Origin: an uncultured Clostridia bacterium
Lineage (GTDB): Bacteria > Bacillota > Clostridia > TANB77 > CAG-508
Length of the DNA: 36,137 bases
Assembly (NCBI GenBank): GCA_947627105.1
Contig: CANQUT010000011.1
Coordinates: 1-36,137 of the forward strand
Direction: 5' to 3'
Below, one piece after another: positions 27,530 through 36,137 of this stretch; the first letter of the stretch is position 1; each line of letters opens with the position of its first letter. The translations under genes and the position numbers were made by a program. A model generated the notes under the pieces. That model did not search any database, was not told the DNA's origin, and saw only the letters and a program-made list of their open reading frames with translations.

Positions 27530-28036
27530 TTACCAGTATTTTAATACATATTCTATAGTTTTATCAAACTTAGTATATAATGCTTTATCTACTTTTTCTT
27601 GAGATGTACCTTCTACAATTTGTTTTCCAATAGTTAAGTGAACATTAATTAACTTTTTTGTTATACCAACTTCTGGTTCATCTGAATTTACAGCCTTATA
27701 TTCACCTGATGTAAACGTAGCTGCTTGTATTTGACTTGCTATTTTAGTTTCGTTTCTATAAATATCTGTACCTCTTAGTTCATAAACAACAGAGTTATTA
27801 CCATCTCCAAAGGTTATTTTTGTAGATTCTACTTTTGCATCGCTATAACTTTTTACATCATTTACAAAAAACATATTAAATTTATTAAATTCAACTGCAT
27901 ATTTATCTTGACTTTTAATTATATCTACATTTGAATAAAATCTTGAGCTCATAAATGCAATTATAGAAATAACAATAGTAGCCACTATAATATAAATAAC
28001 TAATGCAAGTAATGTAACACCTTTTTGATTTTTCAT
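27530..28036 (-). CDS. Prepilin-like minor pilin
   Basis: MKNQKGVTLLALVIYIIVATIVISIIAF class III signal-like N-terminus; operon position. Confidence 0.8.
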   Translation of the reverse strand: MKNQKGVTLLALVIYIIVATIVISIIAFMSSRFYSNVDIIKSQDKYAVEFNKFNMFFVNDVKSYSDAKVESTKITFGDGNNSVVYELRGTDIYRNETKIASQIQAATFTSGEYKAVNSDEPEVGITKKLINVHLTIGKQIVEGTSQEKVDKALYTKFDKTIEYVLKYW

Positions 28037-28458
28037 TAACTTTCTTCTTTAAACTCCTTTATTTTTAATGTTTTTATTGAAATACCTCTATCTTTATTAT
28101 TAAAGTTATAACCTAATTTTACATTTACTGATTTTACAAGTTTATTTGTAATATCATCTGGTTCTATTTCAATATTAATGCTAAATTTGTCTGGTATGCC
28201 AAAGTCTACTCTCATATTATAAATTAAGTTACTCATATTTTCTTCTGAAACATCATTATATGCTAACTTATCTACACGTTCCATTATTTGAACTGCAAAA
28301 AGCATAGCAACTGAATCTAGTTTTGTTTCTGCTTGTATTTTATATATTGTTATAAAAGTAGAAGTTATTATACCAACAAATAAACATATAACTATTATTG
28401 CAATTGCTAAGTCTTGAAATGTAAATGCTTTATTTGATTTTAATTTTGCAAGTTTCAT
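28036..28458 (-). CDS. Prepilin-like minor pilin with atypical cleavage motif
   Basis: KSNKAFTFQDLAIAIIVICLFVGIITSTF N-terminal hydrophobic helix; operon position. Confidence 0.7.
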   Translation of the reverse strand: MKLAKLKSNKAFTFQDLAIAIIVICLFVGIITSTFITIYKIQAETKLDSVAMLFAVQIMERVDKLAYNDVSEENMSNLIYNMRVDFGIPDKFSINIEIEPDDITNKLVKSVNVKLGYNFNNKDRGISIKTLKIKEFKEES

Positions 28459-28481
28459 ATTGTATTCCTTTCATAAGTTTT

Positions 28482-29288
28482 TTAAAAAAATATATAATAA
28501 TTAGCTAAAATTAAGCATATAATATTTGTAATACATAAGTAATAGCCAATTGGAACTGGTTTTTCTTCTTTAGTATCTACATTTTTTCGTATTATATTAA
28601 TTAATTTTTTAATAATTAAACTTATAGCAATTACTAATAAGGTAAAGTATATTGTTAATATGCTAATTGCTTCATATGTAAACATTAAAAACATTATACA
28701 AAGTAGTAATATATCTAATGGGTAGCTGCTTTTTACTTTTTTTCTTAAGTAAAAAGTGTTTACTAAAACAAGAATAAGCACAATTATTAAATATATAACA
28801 TATCTATATACATTAGGATCTTTTTCTACTATATATAGATAAATTATATATAAAGTTTGCATTATATAGCCAAATAATAATACACCTTTTTCTATTTTGT
28901 GATTTTCTTTATCTATTCCAGCAATTATAAATAATGTAGCAATATAAATTAAACCAAATACAAAATATATTATGGTGCTTATATTAGTAGTATATATACT
29001 TAATTTTATAGACATAGCAAATAAAACAAAAACTATACCAGATAAAACTTCTAAAATTAAATATCTTGGTCTTATTTTTTGTCTACAATATCTACATTTT
29101 CCACCTAAAAATATATAACTTAAAATTGGAATCATATCAAAAAAGCTTAACTTATGATTACAGTTTGGGCAATAAGAACGCTTATGTGTAATGTCTTGCT
29201 TTAGTGGTAATCGATATACTGCTAAAGTAAAAAAGCTACCAAATAATGTTCCAATTATGAAGATTATAATATATAAAAATATGTCCAT
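28482..29288 (-). CDS. pilD: Prepilin peptidase (A24 family), PilD-like
   Basis: GSFFTLAVYRLP, CPNCNHKLSFFDMIPILSYIFLGGKCRYCRQKI tetracysteine domain, multiple transmembrane helices. Confidence 0.9.
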   Translation of the reverse strand: MDIFLYIIIFIIGTLFGSFFTLAVYRLPLKQDITHKRSYCPNCNHKLSFFDMIPILSYIFLGGKCRYCRQKIRPRYLILEVLSGIVFVLFAMSIKLSIYTTNISTIIYFVFGLIYIATLFIIAGIDKENHKIEKGVLLFGYIMQTLYIIYLYIVEKDPNVYRYVIYLIIVLILVLVNTFYLRKKVKSSYPLDILLLCIMFLMFTYEAISILTIYFTLLVIAISLIIKKLINIIRKNVDTKEEKPVPIGYYLCITNIICLILANYYIFF

Positions 29289-29360
29289 TTATTTGCTATT
29301 TTCCTTTTTTATTTATTGTTTCATTTTTTGCTTAAATTTTACAGGCATTTATAAAAGTTT

Positions 29361-29387
29361 AGGCATATACACTTTTTGCATATGCCT
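29361..29387 (-). promoter_or_regulatory. Hairpin between the pilin gene and pilD
   Basis: AGGCATAT (29361-29368) / ATATGCCT (29380-29387); no U-tract on the minus-strand transcript. Confidence 0.5.
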
Positions 29388-29416
29388 TTTGCTTTTATTA
29401 AAATATAATATTTAAA

Positions 29417-29908
29417 TTATTTGGTTACAACAACAGTTGCTGTTCCATTTGTATAAGTTACTTCGAATACTTTTCCGCTACTAATTGCTTTAACATATAG
29501 CTTTGACCCGTCAGTGATTTGCGTTGCTTTTTCTGCTACAGGCAACGCTTGATCAGTATCTGTGTCTACCGCTTCTGTGGCAGACTTCATTACTGTATAA
29601 AGTGTTGTAGGGAAATATTTTTGTGCTTCTGCATAAGATACACCATCTGAGCAATCAGGATCGAAGGTAAGAGCGTTAGCTCCTACTGCATTTTTTACTG
29701 TACATTGAGTCATAACATCTCCTTGAATATTTGAAGCATAATCTTGGATTTGTCCAGCTACTTGTGCATCAGCAGCATCTCGTGCCGTTTTAAAAACACC
29801 TCCATCAGCTAAAACATAAGTAATAGTAATACCTGCTAATATTAATAATACAACTATTGTTACTACTAATGCTATTAAGGTAATACCATTTTCATTAGTT
29901 TTTTTCAT
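29417..29908 (-). CDS. Type IV pilin-like protein (probable major pilin)
   Basis: MKKTNENGITLIALVVTIVVLLILAGITITYVLADGG N-terminus, 163 aa. Confidence 0.85.
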   Translation of the reverse strand: MKKTNENGITLIALVVTIVVLLILAGITITYVLADGGVFKTARDAADAQVAGQIQDYASNIQGDVMTQCTVKNAVGANALTFDPDCSDGVSYAEAQKYFPTTLYTVMKSATEAVDTDTDQALPVAEKATQITDGSKLYVKAISSGKVFEVTYTNGTATVVVTK

Positions 29909-29978
29909 ACGTTTTTTCTCCTTTCTCTTTAGATTATTGTTATATTTTTATATTTATTTAAATAAATATAACCTAAAA

Positions 29979-30392
29979 TTATTTTAGACCTGTATTTTCA
30001 AAGTATGTTCCTGTTGAGTTTGGGTCTGCTGTTTGATTTGTGGAACCAGAGCTTCCTCCAGATGTTCCACCATCTTCTATATTTTCATCTATAGTAGTAC
30101 TTGCTGAAAATGGATCCGGCTTTCCTGATACATAACTATTTGTTTTTTCATAAAATGAAAGATCTGCGCCTGTAATTTCATATACTAAAGTTTCTTCTGT
30201 GTTTAAATTAGATCCTTCTATTTCCTGTTCTATTTCTGCTTTAACATTTTCAGGAGTAGTATATGCTTCTAGTTTATTTGGCACTGCCTTATTTGCTGGA
30301 ATATAATCATAAAATATAACTCCTAAAACTAAAACAATTGCCACACATAATAATAACATTATAAAAGTTTCTTTTAAAACTGATTTAATCAT
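29979..30392 (-). CDS. PilP-like pilus assembly protein (start trimmed to MIKSVLKETF)
   Basis: N-terminal transmembrane segment and KPDPFS motif reminiscent of PilP; position after pilO. Confidence 0.5.
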   Translation of the reverse strand: MIKSVLKETFIMLLLCVAIVLVLGVIFYDYIPANKAVPNKLEAYTTPENVKAEIEQEIEGSNLNTEETLVYEITGADLSFYEKTNSYVSGKPDPFSASTTIDENIEDGGTSGGSSGSTNQTADPNSTGTYFENTGLK

Positions 30393-30414
30393 ATTCTTCT
30401 CCTTCTTTTGAATT

Positions 30415-31086
30415 TTACTGTTCAGTAGTATTTGTATTTTCTTGCTCATTTGTAGGTGCCTCAGCTGATTTTCCCTCTGCAACTGATGAGCCAGAGTTTT
30501 CAGATGTTAACTGTTCGTGTTTAACACTAACATTTGTTACTAAAAATGTTGCTGTTAAGCTTTCTCCGCCTGGTATTAATTTAAAGTTTCTAATTCTAAA
30601 ACCTAATTCTGTATCATCTTCTATATCTGATAAGAATGTTATAATACGGCTATAAGTACCAGAAACAGTAAAGTTAATATTATTAACGTCTGAAGTAGAT
30701 CCAGATGAAATTTCATATTTTAAATTAACACCTCTTTTAGTAGCATGTCTACCAAGACTTGTTAATAAAAATTCTACTGTATATTCTTCCTTTTGAGTTG
30801 CCTTTTTAATTTCATCTTCTGTACTAACACTTGCTAAATCTAAATATTCATCTCTAGCTCTTAGTAAACTAGAAACGTCAGTATCTAGCTCGTTAGTTTT
30901 TGCTGGGTAATTAGTACTCATTAATATTTCTGTTTGAGCAATTTCTTGTGTAAGCTTTTCATTTTCATGTTTTATTTGTTCTAAACTTAATACCTTTATA
31001 TTACCAATGGCTATTCCTTTAATTATTGCGAAATATGCCATGATAATTAATAATATAATTAAAATACTTATTAAAACTTTTTTCAT
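30415..31086 (-). CDS. pilO: PilO-like pilus assembly protein
   Basis: N-terminal transmembrane helix, coiled coil, ferredoxin-like C-terminal region; immediately downstream of PilMN. Confidence 0.78.
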   Translation of the reverse strand: MKKVLISILIILLIIMAYFAIIKGIAIGNIKVLSLEQIKHENEKLTQEIAQTEILMSTNYPAKTNELDTDVSSLLRARDEYLDLASVSTEDEIKKATQKEEYTVEFLLTSLGRHATKRGVNLKYEISSGSTSDVNNINFTVSGTYSRIITFLSDIEDDTELGFRIRNFKLIPGGESLTATFLVTNVSVKHEQLTSENSGSSVAEGKSAEAPTNEQENTNTTEQ

Positions 31087-32720
31087 GGCAAAACTCCTTC
31101 TATGGTAATTTTAACTAAGTTTCCATCTTTTGTACCCGGTGTTGAAACTACATCTGTTAAGATTCCTTGTGTTTTTAAAATTGCCTTAAAATAACCTAGT
31201 TGTTCATATTTTTGTGATTGTGCATTTATAACAATACGGTTTTCAGATGTATTTTCTATTGATGTTAATTGTACTCCTTGTGGAATTGAAAACATTATTT
31301 TTGTTAATAAGTTAGGAATTATTTTTCTGTTTTTTGCATTATCTTGTACTTGTGCTCTAATGTTTTTCAAATTTTCTGTTAATCCTTCATATTCACTTGT
31401 TTTATTTTTGGTTTTTGTAATATCAGATTCTACTGCAGAAATTTGTGCTAAAGTATCTTGCTTAACATCTAATACTTGCATATTTTTAATATTAATAGCA
31501 TAATTTAAATACATAGAAAATGCAGAATATATAATTGTTAAAAATAAAATTCCGCCAGCTACACGTAATAGCCATCTTTCTGTATTATCTAAGGCTTGTC
31601 TAAAATCAAGTTTAAAGAATTTAGATAAACTAGCTGATACGCTTTTATCTTTTTTAGTGCCATCATCACCTATTGTAATATTAAATCTTTCAAGGACATT
31701 ATTTAATTCGTCTTTCCATGTTTTCTCTTTAAAGTTCATGTCTTTTAAGCCATATTCTAGACCTTGAAGGGCTAGGGCTATAGCTGAGTTTACTTCTATA
31801 TAGTCTTTCATGTTAATTTTTAAGCTATCTTTGATGAAAAATGGTTTTAATATTTCACATTTTTCTGTTTTAAAGAATTCTTGGAAATATAAATCTATAT
31901 TATTAACTACAGATAATGTACCTGTTAAATAAATTCTATCTATTTTAACTGTACTACTTGAAAGTATTTCTTGTACACCGCTTGCTATTTTATATAATGT
32001 AGGCATAATATCTTCTAAGTATTCATTTGCTTCATCTTGAAGTTCTTTGCCTTCCATTGTATAAATAGTACTGTTTTTGCATATTTCATATGCTTTTGAA
32101 TAAGAATTTTCTTTTATATTAATGCTATTTAATACATCGCCAGAGCCTTCTTCTAGTTTTTCTACTGAATATATTTTGTTATTTACAATGGTTGTTAATG
32201 TTGTTTTTTCTTCCATATTAATAATTAATATATTTTCTTTTTCTTTTAAGTTTGCAATGTTTGAAATACTAACTGATATTGGAGAAATAGTAGATACATT
32301 ATATTCTGTAAAAGGTTGCATAATTGTATTAATAGTATTTTTATTTGCAGAAATATGAACTACTTTTATTTTTTCTTTATCATCTATATCATTTACTAAT
32401 GCGTATCTTGTTTCTAATGCATTTCTATTGTAACCTTTTTCTGAGCAGAATGATTCAAATTCTGTTTCTATTGCTTTTTTAAGGTCATTTTTGTTTAGCA
32501 AGCTAAACATTAAAAAATATTGGTAAGTTTCTTCTGATAAGTTTATACTTATTGGAACTTTATAACTATAAGTATCTGATATAATTTGTTTTATTGCCTC
32601 ACCAATTTTGTCATAAAATTTTATTCCAAAGGAGTCTACTACTAAGATATCGCGCTCTTTTGTGACTTTTGCATATTTTATAATATTTGGTTCTACATAT
32701 ATTCCTAAGCAACTAGACAT
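31083..32720 (-). CDS. PilM-PilN fusion protein
   Basis: N-terminal PilM/FtsA-like region, then transmembrane segment WLLRVAGGILFLTIIYSAFSMYL and PilN-like periplasmic domain (IPQGVQLTSIENT...). Confidence 0.85.
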   Translation of the reverse strand: MSSCLGIYVEPNIIKYAKVTKERDILVVDSFGIKFYDKIGEAIKQIISDTYSYKVPISINLSEETYQYFLMFSLLNKNDLKKAIETEFESFCSEKGYNRNALETRYALVNDIDDKEKIKVVHISANKNTINTIMQPFTEYNVSTISPISVSISNIANLKEKENILIINMEEKTTLTTIVNNKIYSVEKLEEGSGDVLNSINIKENSYSKAYEICKNSTIYTMEGKELQDEANEYLEDIMPTLYKIASGVQEILSSSTVKIDRIYLTGTLSVVNNIDLYFQEFFKTEKCEILKPFFIKDSLKINMKDYIEVNSAIALALQGLEYGLKDMNFKEKTWKDELNNVLERFNITIGDDGTKKDKSVSASLSKFFKLDFRQALDNTERWLLRVAGGILFLTIIYSAFSMYLNYAINIKNMQVLDVKQDTLAQISAVESDITKTKNKTSEYEGLTENLKNIRAQVQDNAKNRKIIPNLLTKIMFSIPQGVQLTSIENTSENRIVINAQSQKYEQLGYFKAILKTQGILTDVVSTPGTKDGNLVKITIEGVLP

Positions 32721-32844
32721 TATTTTTCTCCTTCGTTTAAAATTTTAAAAAACTATTATTATATTTAACAAATTTAGTGAAAACATACTTGAATTTTTTG
32801 TTTTATTTGACAATTTTTGATTAATTTCATTTTTTTATGTATTT

Positions 32845-32872
32845 ATTTTATATGTTTTAGAATAAAAGTCAA
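32845..32872 (-). promoter_or_regulatory. Putative promoter of the type IV pilus operon (TTGACT-16-TAAAAT on minus strand)
   Basis: Minus-strand boxes 32872-32867 and 32850-32845. Confidence 0.45.
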
Positions 32873-32985
32873 TATATAGATTTATTATTTAATATAAATG
32901 TAAAATTTCTGTAACATATTTGTAATATTTTAAGTTACAATTTTTGAATAACTATAAATTGCGTTTTATAATAGTGTGGTAATTT

Positions 32986-33789
32986 TTATTTTATGATAAG
33001 AAGTGTAAGTATTATTATACCAAATATTACACGGTATATTGCAAACCATTTGAAGTCTCCTTTTTTTAGATAATTTAATAAAAATTTAATAACAAAAATT
33101 CCTACTATGAAGCTTGCAAATACACCAACAAAAAATGGAATACTAAATACGAAGTCTTTTGCTTTAAAAATTGTAGCAGCTAATACTATTGGAGCAGATA
33201 GCATAAATGAATATTTAGCAGCTGATTCTCTTTTTACTCCCATAATTCTTGCTGTTGTCATTGTAACACCTGAGCGTGAAACACCAGGAATAAAAGCAAG
33301 TGCTTGTGATAAGCCTATTAAAAATGTTTGTTTTAAACTCATATTTTCATAGTCTGTTACAGATTTGCATTTTTTATCTGCTATGTAAAGTACAATTCCC
33401 ATTACAATTAAAGCAATGGCTATAATTAAAGGTGTTGTTAAAGCATCTTCTAAAAATTTGTCTAATATAAAGCCAATAATTCCTCCTGGAATTGTTGCTA
33501 AAACAATATACCAAAACATTCTTCCTTCTGTTGTATTTTCTTTTTTTATTACTTGGTTAAAGCCACCTTTTATTAACTGTAACCAATCTTTGAAAAAGTA
33601 TAATCCTATTGCTAAAAGTGTGCCAAAGTGAAGTGCTACATCAAAGCCTTCAAAGGCTAAATTAAAATCTGGGTTATTAGTCCAGCCGAAAATCCATGGT
33701 ATTATTGCTAAGTGTGCAGAACTAGATATTGGTAATAGTTCTGTTAATCCTTGTATAATACCTAAAATTAATGATTGATATATTTGCAT
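32986..33789 (-). CDS. uppP: Undecaprenyl-diphosphatase (UppP/BacA)
   Basis: LGIIQGLTELLPISSSAHL and PGVSRSGVTMTTAR motifs. Confidence 0.96.
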   Translation of the reverse strand: MQIYQSLILGIIQGLTELLPISSSAHLAIIPWIFGWTNNPDFNLAFEGFDVALHFGTLLAIGLYFFKDWLQLIKGGFNQVIKKENTTEGRMFWYIVLATIPGGIIGFILDKFLEDALTTPLIIAIALIVMGIVLYIADKKCKSVTDYENMSLKQTFLIGLSQALAFIPGVSRSGVTMTTARIMGVKRESAAKYSFMLSAPIVLAATIFKAKDFVFSIPFFVGVFASFIVGIFVIKFLLNYLKKGDFKWFAIYRVIFGIIILTLLIIK

Positions 33790-33803
33790 TTTGTTTTCTC
33801 CTT

Positions 33804-35012
33804 TTAAATTTGTTTTTCTTCTTTATCTATTTGTTTTTCTTTAGTTTTTCTAATAACTTTTAAATCTTCATTGCTTAAATTTTCTACTAACATACACATT
33901 TTGCTTAAGTGTTTATTTACATTTGTTTCTTTTTTAGTTAAAGTTTTCTTTATTTCTTGTTTTTCTTCTTCTACAACTTCTTGTGGAGGTGGAACTTCCT
34001 CCTTTATTGGTGTAAAAAGAGGGTCTTTTTGCATTTGTTTATATGCTTTTGAATCTAACTGTACAGCTACATTCATATAATTTTTAGCTTTATCTTCATC
34101 ACCTTTTAGTAAGGCGATTTGTGAAAGGTAATAATATGATCCTGCTTCTAAATCATCTTGTTTTAAAGATTGTCTAAAATAATTTTCTGCTTCATCTAAA
34201 TCTCCATATATTAATGCAATTTGGCCTAAATTTAGTTTTGCATTATATGCAAGTGAGTTAACTTCTGCTGCTTTTTCATAAAATTCTTTTGCCCTTCCAA
34301 AATCATTCATCATGGTATATGTCATACCTAAGTTGTAATATATATCAAAACTTCCAGGATGGTAGCGAAGTGATGCCATATATAGAGATGCTGCTTCTTT
34401 ATACCTTTCTTGTTCAAAATAAATTTCACCTAACAAGTTTGTAACTTTTTCGTTTTCTGGAGCATTTTTTATAATGTCTTTAAGTATATTAATTGCTTCT
34501 TCATTTTGCTTGTTTTTATTTAATACTATAGATAAGTTATAGTAATCTTCAATATTTTTTGTGCCAAGTTCTGTTACTCTAATATATTCATTAACTGCTA
34601 AATCGTAATTTTCTCCTTTTTCATAGATTTGGGCTAATAGCTTATGTGCTATATAACTATTTTGATTTTTGTTTAAGAAATTAGTTAGTATGGTTTTTGC
34701 TTCTTCTGTTTTTCCCACTTTTTCTAATATTGGAACTGCTAAGGTAATAAGTAACTCAGATAATTCTACTTTTTTAATTTTTTCTATTGCAAATAATGCT
34801 ATTGGTAAAATAATAGATAATAAATACATTAGAAGCTTTAAACTCCAATGAAATGGAGTTTTTAAAAATAATCCTATAAAATTAATTGCAATTCCTATAA
34901 ATTCTACTGCTAAAACATAAATATATGTTGTGTCATTTTTTTTAATTAATTTTAAAAATGTAATTGTAAATAAGGCAATTGCTATTGTTGTAAAAAATAT
35001 TTTTTCTATCAT
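33804..35012 (-). CDS. Membrane-anchored tetratricopeptide-repeat protein
   Basis: N-terminal hydrophobic helices followed by several TPR units (e.g. SFDIYYNLGMTYTMMNDFGRAKEFYEKAAEVN). Confidence 0.85.
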   Translation of the reverse strand: MIEKIFFTTIAIALFTITFLKLIKKNDTTYIYVLAVEFIGIAINFIGLFLKTPFHWSLKLLMYLLSIILPIALFAIEKIKKVELSELLITLAVPILEKVGKTEEAKTILTNFLNKNQNSYIAHKLLAQIYEKGENYDLAVNEYIRVTELGTKNIEDYYNLSIVLNKNKQNEEAINILKDIIKNAPENEKVTNLLGEIYFEQERYKEAASLYMASLRYHPGSFDIYYNLGMTYTMMNDFGRAKEFYEKAAEVNSLAYNAKLNLGQIALIYGDLDEAENYFRQSLKQDDLEAGSYYYLSQIALLKGDEDKAKNYMNVAVQLDSKAYKQMQKDPLFTPIKEEVPPPQEVVEEEKQEIKKTLTKKETNVNKHLSKMCMLVENLSNEDLKVIRKTKEKQIDKEEKQI

Positions 35013-35023
35013 AATTTTCCTCT

Positions 35024-35551
35024 TTATTTGAATTTTTCTTGGTAATTTCTTATGGATTTTTCAATAATTTCTTCTGCTTCTTTTCTGCCAAGCATTTTGT
35101 CTACAGATGTAGTTTTATTTTCTAATTGTTTATATACTTCAAAAAAGTGCATAATTTCAGAAGAAATTTGTGCTGGTATTTCTGAAATGTCTTTGTAAGT
35201 ATTTAAAAATGGATCTTGTTTGCAAATAGCAATAATTTTTTCGTCATACTCTTTTTCGTCTGTCATGGTTAAAACACCTATTGGATAGCAATCTACCAAT
35301 GTTAATGGCATAATTTCTTCTTGGCATAATACAAGTACATCTAACGGGTCATTATCATTTGCATACGTTCTTGGAATAAAGCCATAATTAGCAGGGTAAT
35401 GCGTTGAAGTGTATAATACTCTATCTAACCTAAGCATTCCTGTTTGTTTATCTAGTTCATATTTATTTCTACCATTTTTGCTTATTTCTATTACAGAAAC
35501 GAAATTATCTTTTTTTATTCTACTTTCTGAAATATCATGCCAAATGTTCAT
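35024..35551 (-). CDS. ppa: Inorganic pyrophosphatase (family I)
   Basis: NYGFIPRTYANDNDPLDVLVL signature and YELDKQTG / LDRVLYTSTHYPANYG. Confidence 0.95.
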   Translation of the reverse strand: MNIWHDISESRIKKDNFVSVIEISKNGRNKYELDKQTGMLRLDRVLYTSTHYPANYGFIPRTYANDNDPLDVLVLCQEEIMPLTLVDCYPIGVLTMTDEKEYDEKIIAICKQDPFLNTYKDISEIPAQISSEIMHFFEVYKQLENKTTSVDKMLGRKEAEEIIEKSIRNYQEKFK

Positions 35552-35624
35552 TTTTTTAATTCCCCTATTCTTATATTTTTAAAACATTCTTTTATTTTAA
35601 AGCATTTTTTCTTTCTATTATATT

Positions 35625-35840
35625 TTAAAGTGTTTTTTCCTTTTTGTAGTTTTTGTATATATCTTTGCATATATCTGAAAATTTAATTCCAGATAAATAC
35701 CCTAATGACTGACTTGTTAAAAGATTTTTTGCAAATGCAATTTTATTCCAAACTTTTTCTGTTGGAATTGATTTATTTTCTTTGATATATTGCGTTAATG
35801 CTTCTATACTTTCTTGATAATATTGTTCATAATTTGCCAT
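35625..35840 (-). CDS. Small hypothetical protein (71 aa)
   Basis: ORF with plausible start and spacing; no family recognised. Confidence 0.55.
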   Translation of the reverse strand: MANYEQYYQESIEALTQYIKENKSIPTEKVWNKIAFAKNLLTSQSLGYLSGIKFSDICKDIYKNYKKEKTL

Positions 35841-36033
35841 ATTAATAACCTCGTATTTTGTTTTTATTTATTTTATCATTATATGTTTATTTAAGTCAAT
35901 TATTTTAGATTTATTATTTATATTGTTTATTTTTTAATTACTTTATAAATTTTTTAATTATTAATATTTATTTTATTCAATTTGTTTTTTTCTATAACTA
36001 GAATGGATTTTTTATATTTTTTTATTTTAATAC

Positions 36034-36063
36034 TTGACATTTTATTAGTAATTGTAGTAAAAT
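36034..36063 (+). promoter_or_regulatory. Putative promoter (TTGACA-18-TAAAAT)
   Basis: Perfect -35 box at 36034-36039 and near-consensus -10 at 36058-36063. Confidence 0.6.
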
Positions 36064-36090
36064 CCTAAGTTTGACAGTTTAAGAAAAATC

Positions 36091-36133
36091 AAAGCTCGTA
36101 TCACATTGATATATGTGACATACGAGCTTTTTT
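36091..36133 (+). terminator. Intrinsic terminator or attenuator hairpin
   Basis: AAAGCTCGTA (36091-36100) / TACGAGCTTT (36121-36130) plus inner TCACAT/ATGTGA, followed by T-tract. Confidence 0.8.
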
Positions 36134-36137
36134 GGTA

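Noticed and set aside
32879-32897. Similarity of TTTATTATTTAATATAAAT to the 22-bp tandem repeat at 17519
   Set aside because: Short AT-only match of the sort expected by chance in this composition.

Overview
AT-rich window from what looks like a low-GC Bacillota/Clostridia chromosome (BofA, DUF2508, DUF951, RNase J and EngB present). It is mostly housekeeping genes plus two accessory-like blocks. (1) At the left edge is a teichoic-acid-type cluster: a truncated TagD-like cytidylyltransferase and three CDP-glycerol glycerophosphotransferase-family proteins, one of them multi-domain. (2) From 23.3 to 32.7 kb is a type IV pilus operon (pilMN fusion, pilO, PilP-like, pilin, pilD, two minor pilins, pilB, pilT, pilC). 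Other recognisable genes are an RluA-like pseudouridine synthase, an rRNA methyltransferase-like protein, uvrC, glmS, purA, a CaCA exchanger, serS, engB, gltX, rnj, a ROK kinase, uppP, a TPR protein and ppa. No CRISPR array, tRNA, rRNA, transposase or obvious defence system was seen. The most interesting non-coding signals are: (a) two intergenic elements (5442-5592 and 12811-12923) with unrelated but perfectly self-complementary outer arms and a shared inner core with the same GCA/AA internal loop, which suggests an undescribed structured RNA or hairpin-element family; (b) a third long hairpin element at 14513-14644; (c) a REP-like cluster of seven GGACCTGTCCC(C) motifs around the ROK kinase, one copy of which appears to encode the C-terminus of that protein; (d) a promoter plus strong hairpin/T-tract unit at the right edge. 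No complete new biological system is demonstrated; all of these are hypotheses from reading the sequence.
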